Shown here: piece by piece, positions 20,480 to 31,302 of the stretch | How positions within the stretch are numbered: the stretch's first letter is position 1 | Layout: each line of letters begins with the position of its first letter | Source of the DNA: Chara braunii | Lineage: Eukaryota; Streptophyta; Charophyceae; Charales; Characeae | NCBI GenBank assembly: GCA_003427395.1 | Contig: BFEA01000460.1 | Coordinates: 865,753 to 913,599, forward strand | Direction of reading: 5' to 3' | DNA length: 47,847 nt | Program-made: the position numbers and the translations under genes | Notes under the pieces: model-generated | The model's database searches: none | Seen by the model: only the letters and a program-made list of their open reading frames with translations | Told to the model about the DNA's origin: nothing

Positions 20480-21398
20480 TGAAAGGAAGATGAGCAATAG
20501 CGAATTTCAGCCATCAAACAACATCATATACACAAGACCAGATGGTCGTGACCTCGAACCAACAACAGAATTGCATCACGAGTTTCACCAAATAAGAAGA
20601 CACCAAGAGCTCATAATTGACAATGCTGGTAAAGTCTCATCATCATCATCAATGAAGAACCAATGTTGATATCCTATTTGGCGCTTGGCGCCCAGACTAC
20701 AGATGGTAGATCCTATCTAGCCTAGACTACAATGCCGAATGATGACGACAACAACTTTCCCGAAGTACGAACATAGAGCGACCAATGTCGCACGCTTCCA
20801 GCACCAGGTATGTTTCTCGCCTCATTCACAACCTCGTTCCCCAACACACAGATGCCACTTGCACCCAAGGACCACCCTGCGCCACACCCAGCTTACAGCA
20901 GCGCAGCTCGGCTATGGCTGCCTGCTCCTCCCTGCTCGCCCGTGAGCGTGTGAGTGCCAGCGAGCTTCAGCGCAGCAGCTTGCGCAGCATGCAGCCAACA
21001 CCGGAATCCCCAATGTGGAGGCAGGCCCTTCGCTATATCAAAGTGGCCTGCCTGCGCTCAGTCCCAGGAAGCTTCCAGTAGGCCCCGGTAGCTTGAGGCC
21101 CAGCACGATAAAGAACAGGCCTTGGGCCTGAGGTGGTTGCATGCACCCAACTGCCTTTGGGCTGTGTTTGGCCCAGTACCCGTATCCAGCCCAGGGCCTG
21201 CTTTCCATACGTTCACACAGGCGGCCCAGGGCCTGGGTTCTCTCAACCAACTGGCGCTGCGCAACTGCCTGAATTTCCTTTAGGTGCGCAGTGGTCAAAA
21301 TAGGGCCCTGAGGGCCTCATCGAGCCTGCCTTCACTTAGGGCGGCCGACTTGCTCCAAAAAGGGGCCGAATGGGGCTCATAAAGGCAGTGGCCTCGCA
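20480..21398 (-). repeat. E2 (X) 5' LTR
   Basis: It starts TGAAAGGAAGATGAGCAATA and ends GGCCTCGCA, matching 9820-10737 over its length. The transition to unique sequence at 21398/21399 coincides with the resumption of the split tRNA-Phe. Promoter and polyadenylation signals should lie here, but I cannot single them out. Confidence 0.9.
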
Positions 21399-21402
21399 GT
21401 TA

Positions 21403-21454
21403 GAGCAAAGGACTGAAAATCCTTGTGTCAATGGTTTGAATCTAGTGCTAAGCA
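21403..21454 (+). tRNA. trnF-GAA: 3' part of organelle-type tRNA-Phe(GAA)
   Basis: GAGC is followed by a perfect five-base anticodon stem (AAGGA/TCCTT) around CTGAAAA, giving anticodon GAA. Then come GTGTC, a T-arm with loop TTTGAAT and one stem mismatch, and the acceptor strand GCTAAGC with A73. The sequence resembles plant mitochondrial trnF(GAA) much more than a nuclear tRNA-Phe. It joins the 5' part at 9798-9819 to give a 74-nt tRNA. Confidence 0.8.
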
Positions 21455-21888
21455 GGCAACATCAGTCTCTTAAGAAACTCACTTGACTTGGTGCACTTCC
21501 CGAATAAGTAGGCTAAGGGCGGGTTTGAGCCATCATTCGTTGATTTGCAGTGGCCTACTCCTGCAACAAGTGCAATGCACATTGGCAATCACCAAGTCAG
21601 AAAAAAACAATCCAACGAGGTGAGAACCAGACTGGCACGAAGAAAAGTAATCGAAACTTTGCCAACTAGCCGAACAAAAGAATGGGAAATTCGGATCGAC
21701 TTGCAATACGTGTAACAAATAGATGGGAAAATATTCTCAAAGATCGGAATTTGGAAACATATAATGAGTGCGGGAAGTTGAGGAAAGGGAGGAGAGGGGG
21801 GAGATGATGGAGAAGAAAAAGGAGGAAAATAAGAATGAGAAGAAGAATTGAAATAGAAAATAAGGGGAAGGGGAAAGGAAAGGAACTG

Positions 21889-22180
21889 AGGAAAAAGGTG
21901 ATGAATACGAAGGTGGTGAAGGAATGAGCTCACAAGCTTCCCACGTTGATCGAACAGTTAGCGTTTGCAGCTGCAGTCTCTCTTAGGCCCTTCTTCAACC
22001 ACAGGAGCCTCCAGGAATGCAGTTTGAGATATGTGCGGGAAAAAGGAGAAGAATAAGGTGGTGGTGAAGGAATGATCTTACAAGCTTCCCAAGTTGATCA
22101 AATAGTTATTGTTTGCAGCTGCAGTCTCTCGTAGGCCCTTCAGCTATAGGAGCCTCCAAGAATGCAGTTTGAGATAGGTG
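21889..22180. repeat. ~146-bp tandem duplication
   Basis: Two diverged copies both contain GGTGGTGAAGGAATGA, CAAGCTTCCCA, GTTTGCAGCTGCAGTCTCTC and AATGCAGTTTGAGATA at matching spacing (about 21889-22034 and 22035-22180). The surrounding interval 21455-22640 has no gene I can support; 21780-21900 is purine-rich. Confidence 0.8.
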
Positions 22181-22649
22181 CCAACCCCAAAAGGAGCCTG
22201 CTAAGCTCCCGACCTATAGTGGGGTTCTTCATAACTTTTACCTCCAGTCAACAAGGTCCAAGGTGGAGTTGAGCCATCCCCTAGGCCAGGTGCACTTTCT
22301 TGCCTCGGACAGGCCCACCATAGCGTGGGCTCCCTTCTCACCTCTCTATATGTGCAGGGCTTTGCTCTCCAAAGCTCTAGGCAGCTCTAGTGCTTTTCCG
22401 ACAACACCCATACTTTTGAAAGAGTGCATGTGGTCAAATGTGGCTGCCTGACCACCCTGTCATGCCTTGAGAAGAAGGTGACTGGCTTGAGGTAGCTTCC
22501 AATGGTATAGAGAGGCTCAAGAGGTGGAGCGGGAGCTGTACCAGGGCCAACATTGGTGCCTTCGGCAGATATGTGGACTGCCCAAAAAACACCCACACTT
22601 GTGCACTTGTGCACAAATGTTTTCTTTCAAGATAACAACTTGTCCCCTG

Positions 22650-22942
22650 AACCACCACTCCAACCGAAGCTAAATTGTGAAACCAAGATTTGCATCTTCT
22701 CGAGCCTGCAGTCTGCAGTGCACGTCATTGCTCTATTTGAGGGAGGTGCCGGGACCAGCCTCCCTTGAAACTCAAGTGTGCCAGCAGATGGCACGAAAAA
22801 GCCAAGGGAAAAAAAACGAAAAAAGAAAAACTGAATCGTGATGAATGACATCTTGGAAGGCCGTTGTCGAGGGCACACACACAGTAGTACTTCCAGAATG
22901 TATCTGACCACTATTACGGCCAAATCTCTTTTTTGTTTGTTT
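22650..22942. mobile_element. T2 left part: inverted-repeat DNA transposon split by E3
   Basis: It starts AACCACCACTCCAA, an exact inverted match of the right end at 32524-32537. As in T1, the next tract is CGAAGCTAAATTG, and GTATCTGACCACTATTACGG occurs near 22900. The sequence is interrupted at 22942 by the E3 LTR and resumes at 32130. The flanking dinucleotide is TG on both sides (22648-22649 and 32538-32539). Confidence 0.75.
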
Positions 22943-24089
22943 TGCAAGGAACCTGATTGTTCACAGCTTGCTCGAGAGCATCAAACCGCATGCATACATG
23001 TCATCACACGTACAAAGTGGCCTCACACAAAACCAGATTGAGATGAGATANGAACCAAGTAGCNCANCTTATATTATCAATGTCACTTNATACAAANAGT
23101 ATCATGAGTTCCAGAGTTCAGCGCCAACAAAAGGTAGGTCCCCCTNGTCATACAACAGCNTGGAACCTGGCTCAGNCAATGCCNTCCTTCAGATCACAGG
23201 TGTGGCGCCAACAGGTAAGTGTTCACCATATCCAGACTCACTNCCTGCCTTTCTCTCTCTCTCTCTCTCTCAATAACTCTGTCTTGGTTCTCTTCCCTAC
23301 ACTATGCATGCACACTCTCATCTACGAAGATCTACTCTGAATGTCACTCACTGAAACACCACTACTGACTAACCCTGCTACTACTAATATAGGTTGGCGC
23401 AGCTATGGCTTCCCCACAGCCAACGCCCAGCCTCCCTTCTTCCTAGCGCAGCTCCTCTTCAGCCAGCGCCTTCCCAGCACTATAGCGCACAAGTGGCTCA
23501 GCACTTCCACGCATCAATGCCTCTGGAAATCTGCCTGTGGGGGAGGCTGCCTCATTTCTTATAGTGCTGGCCTCCCCTGGCGAGGTCTGAAGTTTGCCTG
23601 TCCTGGTCCTTTCCCAGTCCCAGCCTCTGTGTATGCGTCCCAAATCCCTTTCCTTCAGGGGTTGCTGCTGCTGCGGCCTTTAGGCCTTGATTTTGGACTT
23701 CCAATCTGAATCTAAACTTTCTTTCTGATTGGAATACGGACTGGAACTTAACTCTTTGACTTCTGCTGGACAGACACACGTAATGCACGAACAGACACTC
23801 CTTCTGCACGAACAGACACATTGACTGCACGCACAGACACATCCCTTGTTTGAATAGACATGACTTGCACTACCCTTGGCGAACAGATGTGACCTCCAAA
23901 TCTAAACATGGTGACTGTTCGTCCAGGGCTCAACCATGACCTTTGACATTGTCTTTACTTTAGCCAGGATGTGACCTTTGATCCAGAGAACATGTCTTTT
24001 GATCTGCTTTCACGAATTGGGCTCTGCGCGAGGGACCCCAATATGCTGCTTTGTTCAAACAGGGGCTGAATCGGGTAAAAACCCTTTTA
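22943..24089 (-). repeat. E3 3' LTR
   Basis: It begins TGCAAGGAACCTGATTG and matches the right LTR up to CCCTTTTA. Between 23051 and 23243 it contains ten ambiguous bases, nearly all of which are resolved by the right LTR. It has a short (CT)n tract (23254-23271), much shorter than in the other LTR. Plus-strand frames of about 120 codons here are antisense and unlikely to be genes. No clear polypurine tract follows; the sense sequence just inside is GCGAGAG. Confidence 0.88.
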
Positions 24090-24128
24090 CTCTCGCTGGC
24101 CTAGATTCGAAGTCCTCCGAGAAAACCT

Positions 24129-25040
24129 TCATCTATCAATAATATTTATTCCTTTGTTAGCTTTCTCATATGCAGATACAATGTGAGGTGCAGATTCAAG
24201 TAAATCTTCACTTGTAAACCAGCGATCTTCACTTGGGTCTTGATAGGCGAATCTTACTTTATATTGTCGTTGGGGTCTGCCTCTTCGTCCGGTTTGGAAA
24301 CTGCTTTCAGCAACAATCTTATCCACATCGTATTTCCCATCCGTACTAGGAGGTATCGCCGATCTGCGATTGGGAAACAACTCATTTGTCACGCAAGGTA
24401 GAAGCTTTGAGGCGTGAAACACCGGATACGTATGCAAATGTAGAGGAATCTCAACTACATAAGAAGGTCCATCCACCTCTCCAAGCACATCAAGAATTTG
24501 CCAAGGTCCTCTGTAGGCGGGTAGTAACTTCTGAGAGATGTTTTCCTCAGGAGGAAACTCTTTGGATTTAACCCATACCAAATCACCTACATCGAATTGA
24601 GATGGTCTTCTATGCTTATTTGCCTGTTCCACCATTTGGTGTTGTGCCTTCATTATATTTTCCTTTACCTTTTCAATATCTCGTTGATACTGTATTGCAA
24701 ACTCACTTGTCCCTAGAGGAAGCTTATGTGCTTGATCCGGATTTAAGCGATCAATGGGTCTACGGGGTCGCCATCGCAAATGCAGTTCCATTGGAGTCAT
24801 GCATGTAGATAGGTGAACAGAGTTGTTATAGGCACTAACAACTTTGGGCAAATCTTCATCCCAGTCAATTTGGTCGGGACGGATGTACATGCGCAATGTC
24901 TGTTGCAAAATCTTATTCATTTGCTCAGTCTGCTTGTTTGTCTCAGGGTGTCTACCCGATGACATAGTTAACTTAGAGCCATAGACATTCATGAGTTGTT
25001 GGCATTGATCACTCGTGAATCGTGAATCTCTGTCACTCAC
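24129..25040 (-). pseudogene. E3 integrase catalytic core (2nd half), C-terminus and chromodomain-like tail
   Basis: The 303-codon frame carries the second catalytic Asp (S-D-R-D-S-R-F) and the third residue Glu (Q-T-E-Q-M-N), then the A-Y-N-N-S-V-H tract. The GPY-like module follows (V-G-D-L-V-W-V-K, K-L-L-P-A-Y-R-G-P-W). The tail has Y-D-V-D-K-I-V, Y-K-V-R-F-A-Y and D-P-S-E-D-R-W-F. It runs to its natural stop close to the 3' LTR. The enzyme inserts the cDNA into chromosomal DNA. A one-base insertion near 25140 separates it from its N-terminal half. Confidence 0.92.
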
Positions 25041-25126
25041 AATCGTTAAGGGATGTTCATAATCCCTTACCCAATGGTTAAAGAATTCTCGGATTACTAA
25101 TTCGGTTTTTGCTTTCGCTGGTAACG

Positions 25127-25642
25127 CTACGAATACAGCGTACTTACTAATCTGTCAACGATAATCATGACTTGCGTTTTTCCATTCCTGCTCTTCACCT
25201 TTGTATCCATAAAATCAATGGATACAGAGTCTCCTGGACCTGCTGGAATTGGGAAGGGCTTAAGTAGTCGAAGGGGAGGTTGAGTGGTGCTCTTGTTTCT
25301 TTGGCACACTTGACAACCTTGCACATATGCAATGCAGCCGACTTTCATGCGAGGCCATGTGTAGGAAGGCAATAGGCCCGCGTAAGTTTTTTTCCAGCCA
25401 AAATGACCTTCAGTATCATGGCACTCCCCTAAGATCAAGATTTTAATCTCTTTCACATTTGGAATGCAAAGCCTGTCATGCATGTCTGTTTGCTCAAACA
25501 ACAGTCCTTGCGTAACCCAGTAGTTAGGAAACTCGTGTGGCGCTTCTTGGACACATTTAACCATAACGCCGTAGACATGATCTGTGGAATACGCATTCCT
25601 AATTTTATCTTGCAAGTCGGTGCCCATATCTAAGTATGTCAC
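25127..25642 (-). pseudogene. E3 integrase zinc finger and first catalytic Asp
   Basis: The frame has an H-H-C-C finger (E-C-H-D-T-E-G-H-F-G and G-C-Q-V-C-Q-R-N). The linker P-L-R-L-L-K-P-F-P-I-P-A follows, then the start of the core with the first Asp (I-D-F-M-D-T-K). It ends at D-R-L-V-S-T-L-Y-S, where an extra base displaces the expected S-K-Y-A-V-F. Upstream it continues from RNase H through the Y-L-D-M-G linker. Confidence 0.9.
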
Positions 25643-26985
25643 AACGGCACCGAAAAAGTCAGATCTTTGACTTAGTGCGTCAGCAGCAACGTTGTACCTT
25701 GACTGGCTTTAACTCAAAGTCATATTGATCAATCTCTGCGGCCCACCTGGTCAATTTAGGTGTCATCCGGGCCTGCGTTTTAAGCCAGCGAAGTGTCTCA
25801 TGATCTGAGTACACTTTAAAGTGGCGTCCTAAGAGATAGTGTCACCAATGATTTAAAGCCTCTCGAAGAGCATACAACTCTCTTTCGTACGTGGAAGCGG
25901 CGACCTTCTTATTAGGCAGTCGTCGGGACATAAACTCTACAGGTCTGTACCCATTCCCATCATCTTGCTGGAGTACATCACCTATCCCGTATTGACTGGC
26001 GTCGGTCGTAACAACAAAAGGCAAGGAAGGGTCAGCAACCTTCAAAAACGGGTAGTTAATCGGACATTTTTTTAAACGCTTAAATGAAGCCATACAGTCT
26101 GAGTCCCACTTCCATATTGTTTCTTTCTTGAGCAATTTGCGAAGTGGCGCAGCAATTATCGTGAAGTGTTTAACAAACTTCCGATAACAGTTGGCCAACC
26201 CGAGAAACGACCGCAACTCAGTCAAAGTGCGGGGGTTAGGCCAATCGCGGATTGCTGCAATTTTCGCATCTTCCGGTTTGATCCCATCACCACCAAGTAC
26301 ATGCCCCAAATACAAAACCTGACGCTTGGGCCAATCACACTTCTTCGGGTTTAACTTCAACCTTGCCTCACGCAATTTAGTTAGCACAAGTCGAAGGTGC
26401 TCGCAATGTTCACTCAGATTCTTACTAAAAATCAAAATGTCATCAATATATATAACAACGAATTTATCAAGCCATTCGCGAAAAAGCTCATTCATGGTCC
26501 TTTGGAAAGTCGCGGGTGCATTTGTAAGACCAAAGGGCAACACTACAAACTCATAATGCCCGTACCTTGTTCGGAAGGCAGTCTTATATTGGTCCTCTGG
26601 CCCTACCTCAATCTGATGATAGCCAGATTTCAGATCAATCTTAGTGAAGTACTTGCTACCGTGCACTCGATCCAACAAATCGTCTATCCTTGGTAATGGC
26701 TCAACATTTTTTACTGTTATATCATTAAGTCTTCTATAATCTATACACATGCGTACGTCGCCGTCTTTCTTTGGCACAAATAGCACAGACGCATAGGGCG
26801 AGAAGCTAGGTCTTATCCACCCCTTTTCCAACAATTCATCAAGCTGGGCTCGCAGTTCAACTCTTTAGGTGACATCCGATATATAGGCCCCTTAGGAATC
26901 GAGCTTCCTGGTATGATTTCGATGCAATGTTTGATTGGTCGTTCTTCCACACCACTTGGGGCCTCTACCACATCTGCGAATTCTT
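25643..26985 (-). pseudogene. E3 reverse transcriptase and RNase H
   Basis: The RT is uninterrupted from about 26834. It shows [38 protein letters not shown], catalytic Y-I-D-D and the thumb [11 protein letters not shown]. RNase H follows with [10 protein letters not shown] and Y-E-R-E-L-Y-A. A TGA follows N-H-W at 25842. The frame then resumes with Y-S-D-H-E-T-L and a further one-base shift before A-D-A-L-S. The RT fingers upstream of 26834 are shifted by an indel near 26850. Apart from these defects the catalytic residues are complete. Confidence 0.92.
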
Positions 26986-27090
26986 TCTAAATCCTTTCAA
27001 TCTCAGGGGATATTGCCTCTTCTTTAGCTTCACCCTCTTTCACTGGGCGCACATATGCAACAAAAACTTGATCATACAGGTTATACCTTT

Positions 27091-27768
27091 TCACATACAA
27101 CAAGATAAGCTGCTTTCCTTACCTGATTCATGAAAAAGGCGGATTTTCTTCTTTCCACCTTGCGGACTAGGGAGCCAACACTCATGGTCCCTTAACTTCA
27201 CATCCGCATTGGCAGCTTCACCCCAATCCATGCCTAGGAGGATGTCAAAAGGAAGATTATCTTCCACCAAGAGAGTCAGAGAGTGGAGAACGCGTTCCAC
27301 CTTCCCCTCTGCTTCGAGCCGGAAGTATATCTTGACCCCTTCAACATACTTATCCATAATAGTTACTGTACTAATAGCTAACTTACTTACTACGGGCTCA
27401 TCTAATTGCTTTACCTTAAGCCCGCGACGCAACTTTTGCAACCCTTTCTTACTTATATAGCTGCGTGTTGACCCTGTGTCAACCATCCCACCAACTCGTA
27501 CTTTATTTACTTCAAGATCTGCAATTATTAACTGTCCTCTTCGTTTTCTCATTTCAGTCCAGGCTTGGCGACGAGCGGCCAACTCATCACCCATGCCAGC
27601 GAGGGATCCACCTAGAGAGGTACAAACACTGACTACCTCCGGACAGTGTACTGGGTGGGGACTGTCGTCCTCTTCAGTCTCTGCCAGTGGAACCTTCGGA
27701 CGGGAGGATGTCTTTCTTTCTACATCCGAAGTTCCCGTAGAGGCAACCGAGACCCCTACTGGCTGTTC
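27091..27768 (-). pseudogene. E3 protease (pol start)
   Basis: Pol starts in the -1 frame of gag at AACAGCCAGTAGG (27755-27767). A linker then leads to the A-W-T-E-M tract and the protease. The active site M-V-D-T-G-S-T-R-S-Y-I is intact. The second half has L-L-V-E-D-N-L-P-F-D-I-L-L-G-M-D-W. As an aspartic protease it would work as a dimer and mature the gag-pol polyprotein. The frame ends at L-S-C-C-M, a few codons after the region homologous to Y. Confidence 0.88.
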
Positions 27769-29927
27769 CCTTTTACTACCTTGTAGTCAGGGCAGTAAGG
27801 AACAATGTGGTTGGGGTCCCCACATTTGAGGCACTGGTCGGCAACCTTTCTCTCCTACCAAACTTTCTCTGTTATCCCCAGTTGCTTCCAAGGCTCCCAT
27901 TCGGGCAGACCTGGATGGGGTGGATATGGTTTATCCCAATTTGTATACCACGTGCCTCTTCCGCCTCTTCCTCTTCCCCAAGTAGAATATGAACCTCGGC
28001 CACCTTGCGAGGGACCATTGCCCCTTCCACCCACGTAGTAGCTTCCTTCGCCACCACCCCTCTGGGTACCGGGTCCTCTTCCACCGCGTCCACGGCCTCC
28101 TCTTCCTCGGCCGCATCCTCTTCCTTGTCACCCTCCCCCGCGGGCTGCAACGGTTGCGTAGCTCCCCTCCTGAGCTACCGAACCGCTGGGTCCTTCCTCA
28201 AGACCATAATCTATCTGGTCATTGGAAAGAGTTTCAACACCGCCTTCTTCAAAGGTCAGAAGGAGGTTGTCTTTCCCAGGTATATTCCCTGAGATTGTGC
28301 GGTTCTGCCATCTTTTCCCCGCCTGCAGATCTTTCCAATAATGACAGTAATTTGCTTCGGCTAGAAAGCCAGCATGATCTTTCGCGATCTTGCTGAACTT
28401 CTCATAGGTCATTCCTTCCTCTGTTCGAGGGTAGAGTTGAGTACGGAGAGGAAGTGCCCTTGCGAAATTATTAAGAATTTGTGCGGGGGTAAGTCCATGT
28501 TCAGCGCATTGCTAAAGTTCGTTCATGGTTGCTTTAAGTGCGAATGCACTTTTCCATTTCCTGACGGCTATATTTAGAATTAACATTTCAGTTCTTCTTG
28601 CCAAATTTTTATCTTCGAACCGCTCTCTGACGACCTTAAAAAAGTCCTCAATTCTCGTTTGCTGAGAGTATTCAACCATCGTTTGGCAACCAACTTCTTT
28701 TTGCAGTGAAATGGCGAAACTCATTGCATCTCTCACCGTACACGAATTGGCCATGAGAACTCGGTCCCAATACGGAATGCGTTGTCCGTAGACGTATGAC
28801 TCCACGGCTGCAATCCAGTGTAAGACACTTTCGTCCTTTTTCCCCGTGTACGTCCATGGGATTTTTACTTTGATCTTTCTGACATCCCCAGTTTCCTCCT
28901 GCTTCATTCCCTTTCCCTTCCTATCACCGTCTCCGCCATCTCCATCTCCGTCTCCTCCGCCTCCTCCTCCGCCGCCTAATATTTTCTTGGCCACGGCGGG
29001 ATCTGCCAATCTCTTGGCCAGCTGCTCATCTAGACTCTCTATACAAGTGACTATATGTTTGTCAATTTGTTGTGAGGATCTTTGCAAGAAGTTGTTCCAG
29101 ACCCCTTCGAACTCAAATTGGTGCTGTTCGAGGCCCTGGACATTTTTAGTTAATGCCGCCAGTTGTTGATTGGTATGGAGGAGTGTATCGGTAATGAGGG
29201 AAAGTCGATCGTCAATAGCAGGTTTTTGTTCTTGTGCCTTTTGTTCCTGCAATTGCCTTTGAAGTCGCTCCCCTTCTTCCTCCGGTCTTTTCTTTTCGTC
29301 GAACTCTTGTCTTTTTGCGGCTACCATTTTGTTACTTAATTCCGATTTCTTCTCTTGAATGAAAAGCTCTTTTTCCGTAGGATCTTCTGTTGCAGCTAAG
29401 AGTTCCACAAACGCATTTTTATCCTCTTCTGACCCAACATACATGGGAGTCCGATACCCATACTGATCAAGCCAGTTCATGTTCGCGGGCTGAAAAGTGA
29501 TGCCACTTGGCCTGCTGGACTCCCCTCATTCGGTCTGACGACGATACAACCTCTCACCATTTTCCTCTTCTTCTTCTTCTTCTTCCTCTTCAACGGCTTT
29601 TAGCTCTTCCTGGTGTTTCCTTTCCTTTTCTTTCATTTCTTTCTCTAGCTTTTCTCTTTCTTCTTTCACTTTCTTTGCCTCTTCTTCCTTTTGTTTCTTT
29701 TTCTGTTCTTTTTCCTTCTTCTTTTCAGCCAGGCGGCGATCCACTTCTGCTTGCTCCGCCGCCGGCAACCCCTGCTTAATTTTGCCTGATCTTGTTTCCA
29801 TCATACGGGCGGTACACACTCTCCCAAAGCCCAGGGGAAAGAAAATTCGGAACAACGGGCCCAACAGAACAGAAAGGGCAATCAAGCCCTGCATCGGGAA
29901 GTCATCCACCATGGTGGAACTTAGCAC
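27756..29927 (-). pseudogene. E3 gag polyprotein with RGG box and zinc knuckle
   Basis: One reading frame runs from the likely start M-E-T-R-S-G-K (near 29800) to the TAG at 27756-27758, broken by TGA near 29492, TAG at 28512 and TGA near 28125. In order it holds a long charged coiled coil (K-E-K-E-Q-K-K-K, then a Glu run) and a Q-rich coil. A Gly8 and Gly-Asp run and the capsid-like core W-I-A-A-V-E-S-Y follow. The tail has an Arg-Gly-Gly-rich box of roughly 50 residues and a CCHC knuckle (C-L-K-C-G-D-P-N-H-I-V-P-Y-C). Gag forms the particle and binds RNA. Stop codons are the only breaks I see. Confidence 0.88.
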
Positions 29928-29989
29928 AGGGAACCCTCCCCTGGTCCCACCAGGTAAGCCTCCAACTGTTATCCTTAGGCTAAACTAAG

Positions 29990-30796
29990 TGGATGGAATA
30001 AAACAACTTTGCTTTGTCTGTTTTTTTCCCCCCCCCCCCCAAACTCTGCGTGTCGCTGCCTTAATAGGGACGAATTTCAGAACTTCCAATACTTTAATAT
30101 ACAATAAGACTTTTTTCTTTGCTGTCTGTTGTCAACTTAAATATTGAACTAATTAAAACAGATATCACACTTGATCTTGTCTGGTGATGAATGTTGTTCT
30201 TTCTTTTTTTCTTTTATCTTCTTTTCTGACCCTGTCTGCGTGTCCTTCTGCGCAGATAGAGCTGGAGTGGTACTCGATCAGATGGCTGGACGATACTTTG
30301 ATCCCAACCTATCTCTACCCAGTTTAGTTATGCCTTATATCGTGCTTGCACACTGACGTGGCAGACTGCCACCATCTCCCAGCGTACTCTGCCCTTGACT
30401 ACAGTGCAGACTTCAGACTAGCGAGTAGAAGATAGGACTCTGATCACTTTCGACCCTGACGTGACCATCCAGACTACAGACCTTGTGACTCGATTGGATA
30501 GCAGCAGCAACGACCCCAGAGAGGATGAGGAGTAGTGATGCACACACACATGCAGCCAGGTAAGAGGTAAAGGGTGCTTCTCTCTTTTGCAGCGATGGTC
30601 GATGAAGACTCCTCGTCGCTCCGCACTCCACGCTCCAGGTAAGTATCACTTCTGCCCCTTCCTCTTTGGCTTACTCCTCTCCCATATCCCTATCCACTTC
30701 TTCTTCCACTATCACCATCATCATCAACAAGCCAGCGTTCTCTTCTCCTTCTCGCCCGCCTTACTCATGCCAGCGCAGTGAGTACAACAAGTATCT
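29990..30796 (-). other. E3 untranslated leader
   Basis: About 0.8 kb between gag and the PBS has no supported frame. It contains a T7C13 run (30021-30040), an ATCATC stretch near 30713 and a plus-strand GGTAAGT-like tract that is not evidently functional. Confidence 0.7.
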
Positions 30797-30808
30797 GCTC
30801 CGATACCA
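30797..30808 (-). other. E3 primer-binding site
   Basis: GCTCCGATACCA on the plus strand, sense TGGTATCGGAGC, lies four bases inside the right LTR. It is the same sequence as in E2 (X and Y) and E5. Confidence 0.9.
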
Positions 30809-30812
30809 GAAT

Positions 30813-31135
30813 TGCAAGGAACCTGATTGTTCACAGCTTGCTCGAGAGCATCAAACCGCATGCATACATGTCATCACACGTACAAAGTGGCCTCGCACAA
30901 AACCAGATTGAGATGAGATAAGAACCAAGTAGCGCAGCTTATATTATCAATGTCACTTAATACAAAGAGTATCATGAGTTCCAGAGTTCAGCGCAGACAA
31001 AAGGTAGGTCCCCCTCGTCATGCAACAGATTGAGATGAGATAAGAACCAAGAACCTGCCTCAGCCAATGCCCTCCTTCAGATCACAGGTGTGGCGCCAAC
31101 AGGTAAGTGTTCACCATATCCAGACTCACTCCCTG

Positions 31136-31226
<91 letters not shown>

Positions 31227-31231
31227 AACTN

Positions 31232-31302
<71 letters not shown>

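Larger units (their letters stand above)
9820..21398 (-). mobile_element. E2: composite Ty3/Gypsy element with complete LTR ends
   Basis: Two LTR copies (9820-10737 and 20480-21398) bound the element. A polypyrimidine run, which is the PPT on the minus strand, touches the inner edge of the left LTR. The PBS complement GCTCCGATACCA lies 3 nt inside the right LTR. The 4-bp GTTA is duplicated at 9816-9819 and 21399-21402. The interior is a hybrid of outer element X (chromodomain, integrase, RNase H, RT2) and the 5' half of a second element Y (RT1, protease, gag, leader, own PBS). The two LTRs differ at many sites, so it is not a recent insertion. Stops, frameshifts and lost catalytic residues make it non-autonomous now. 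Confidence 0.88.
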
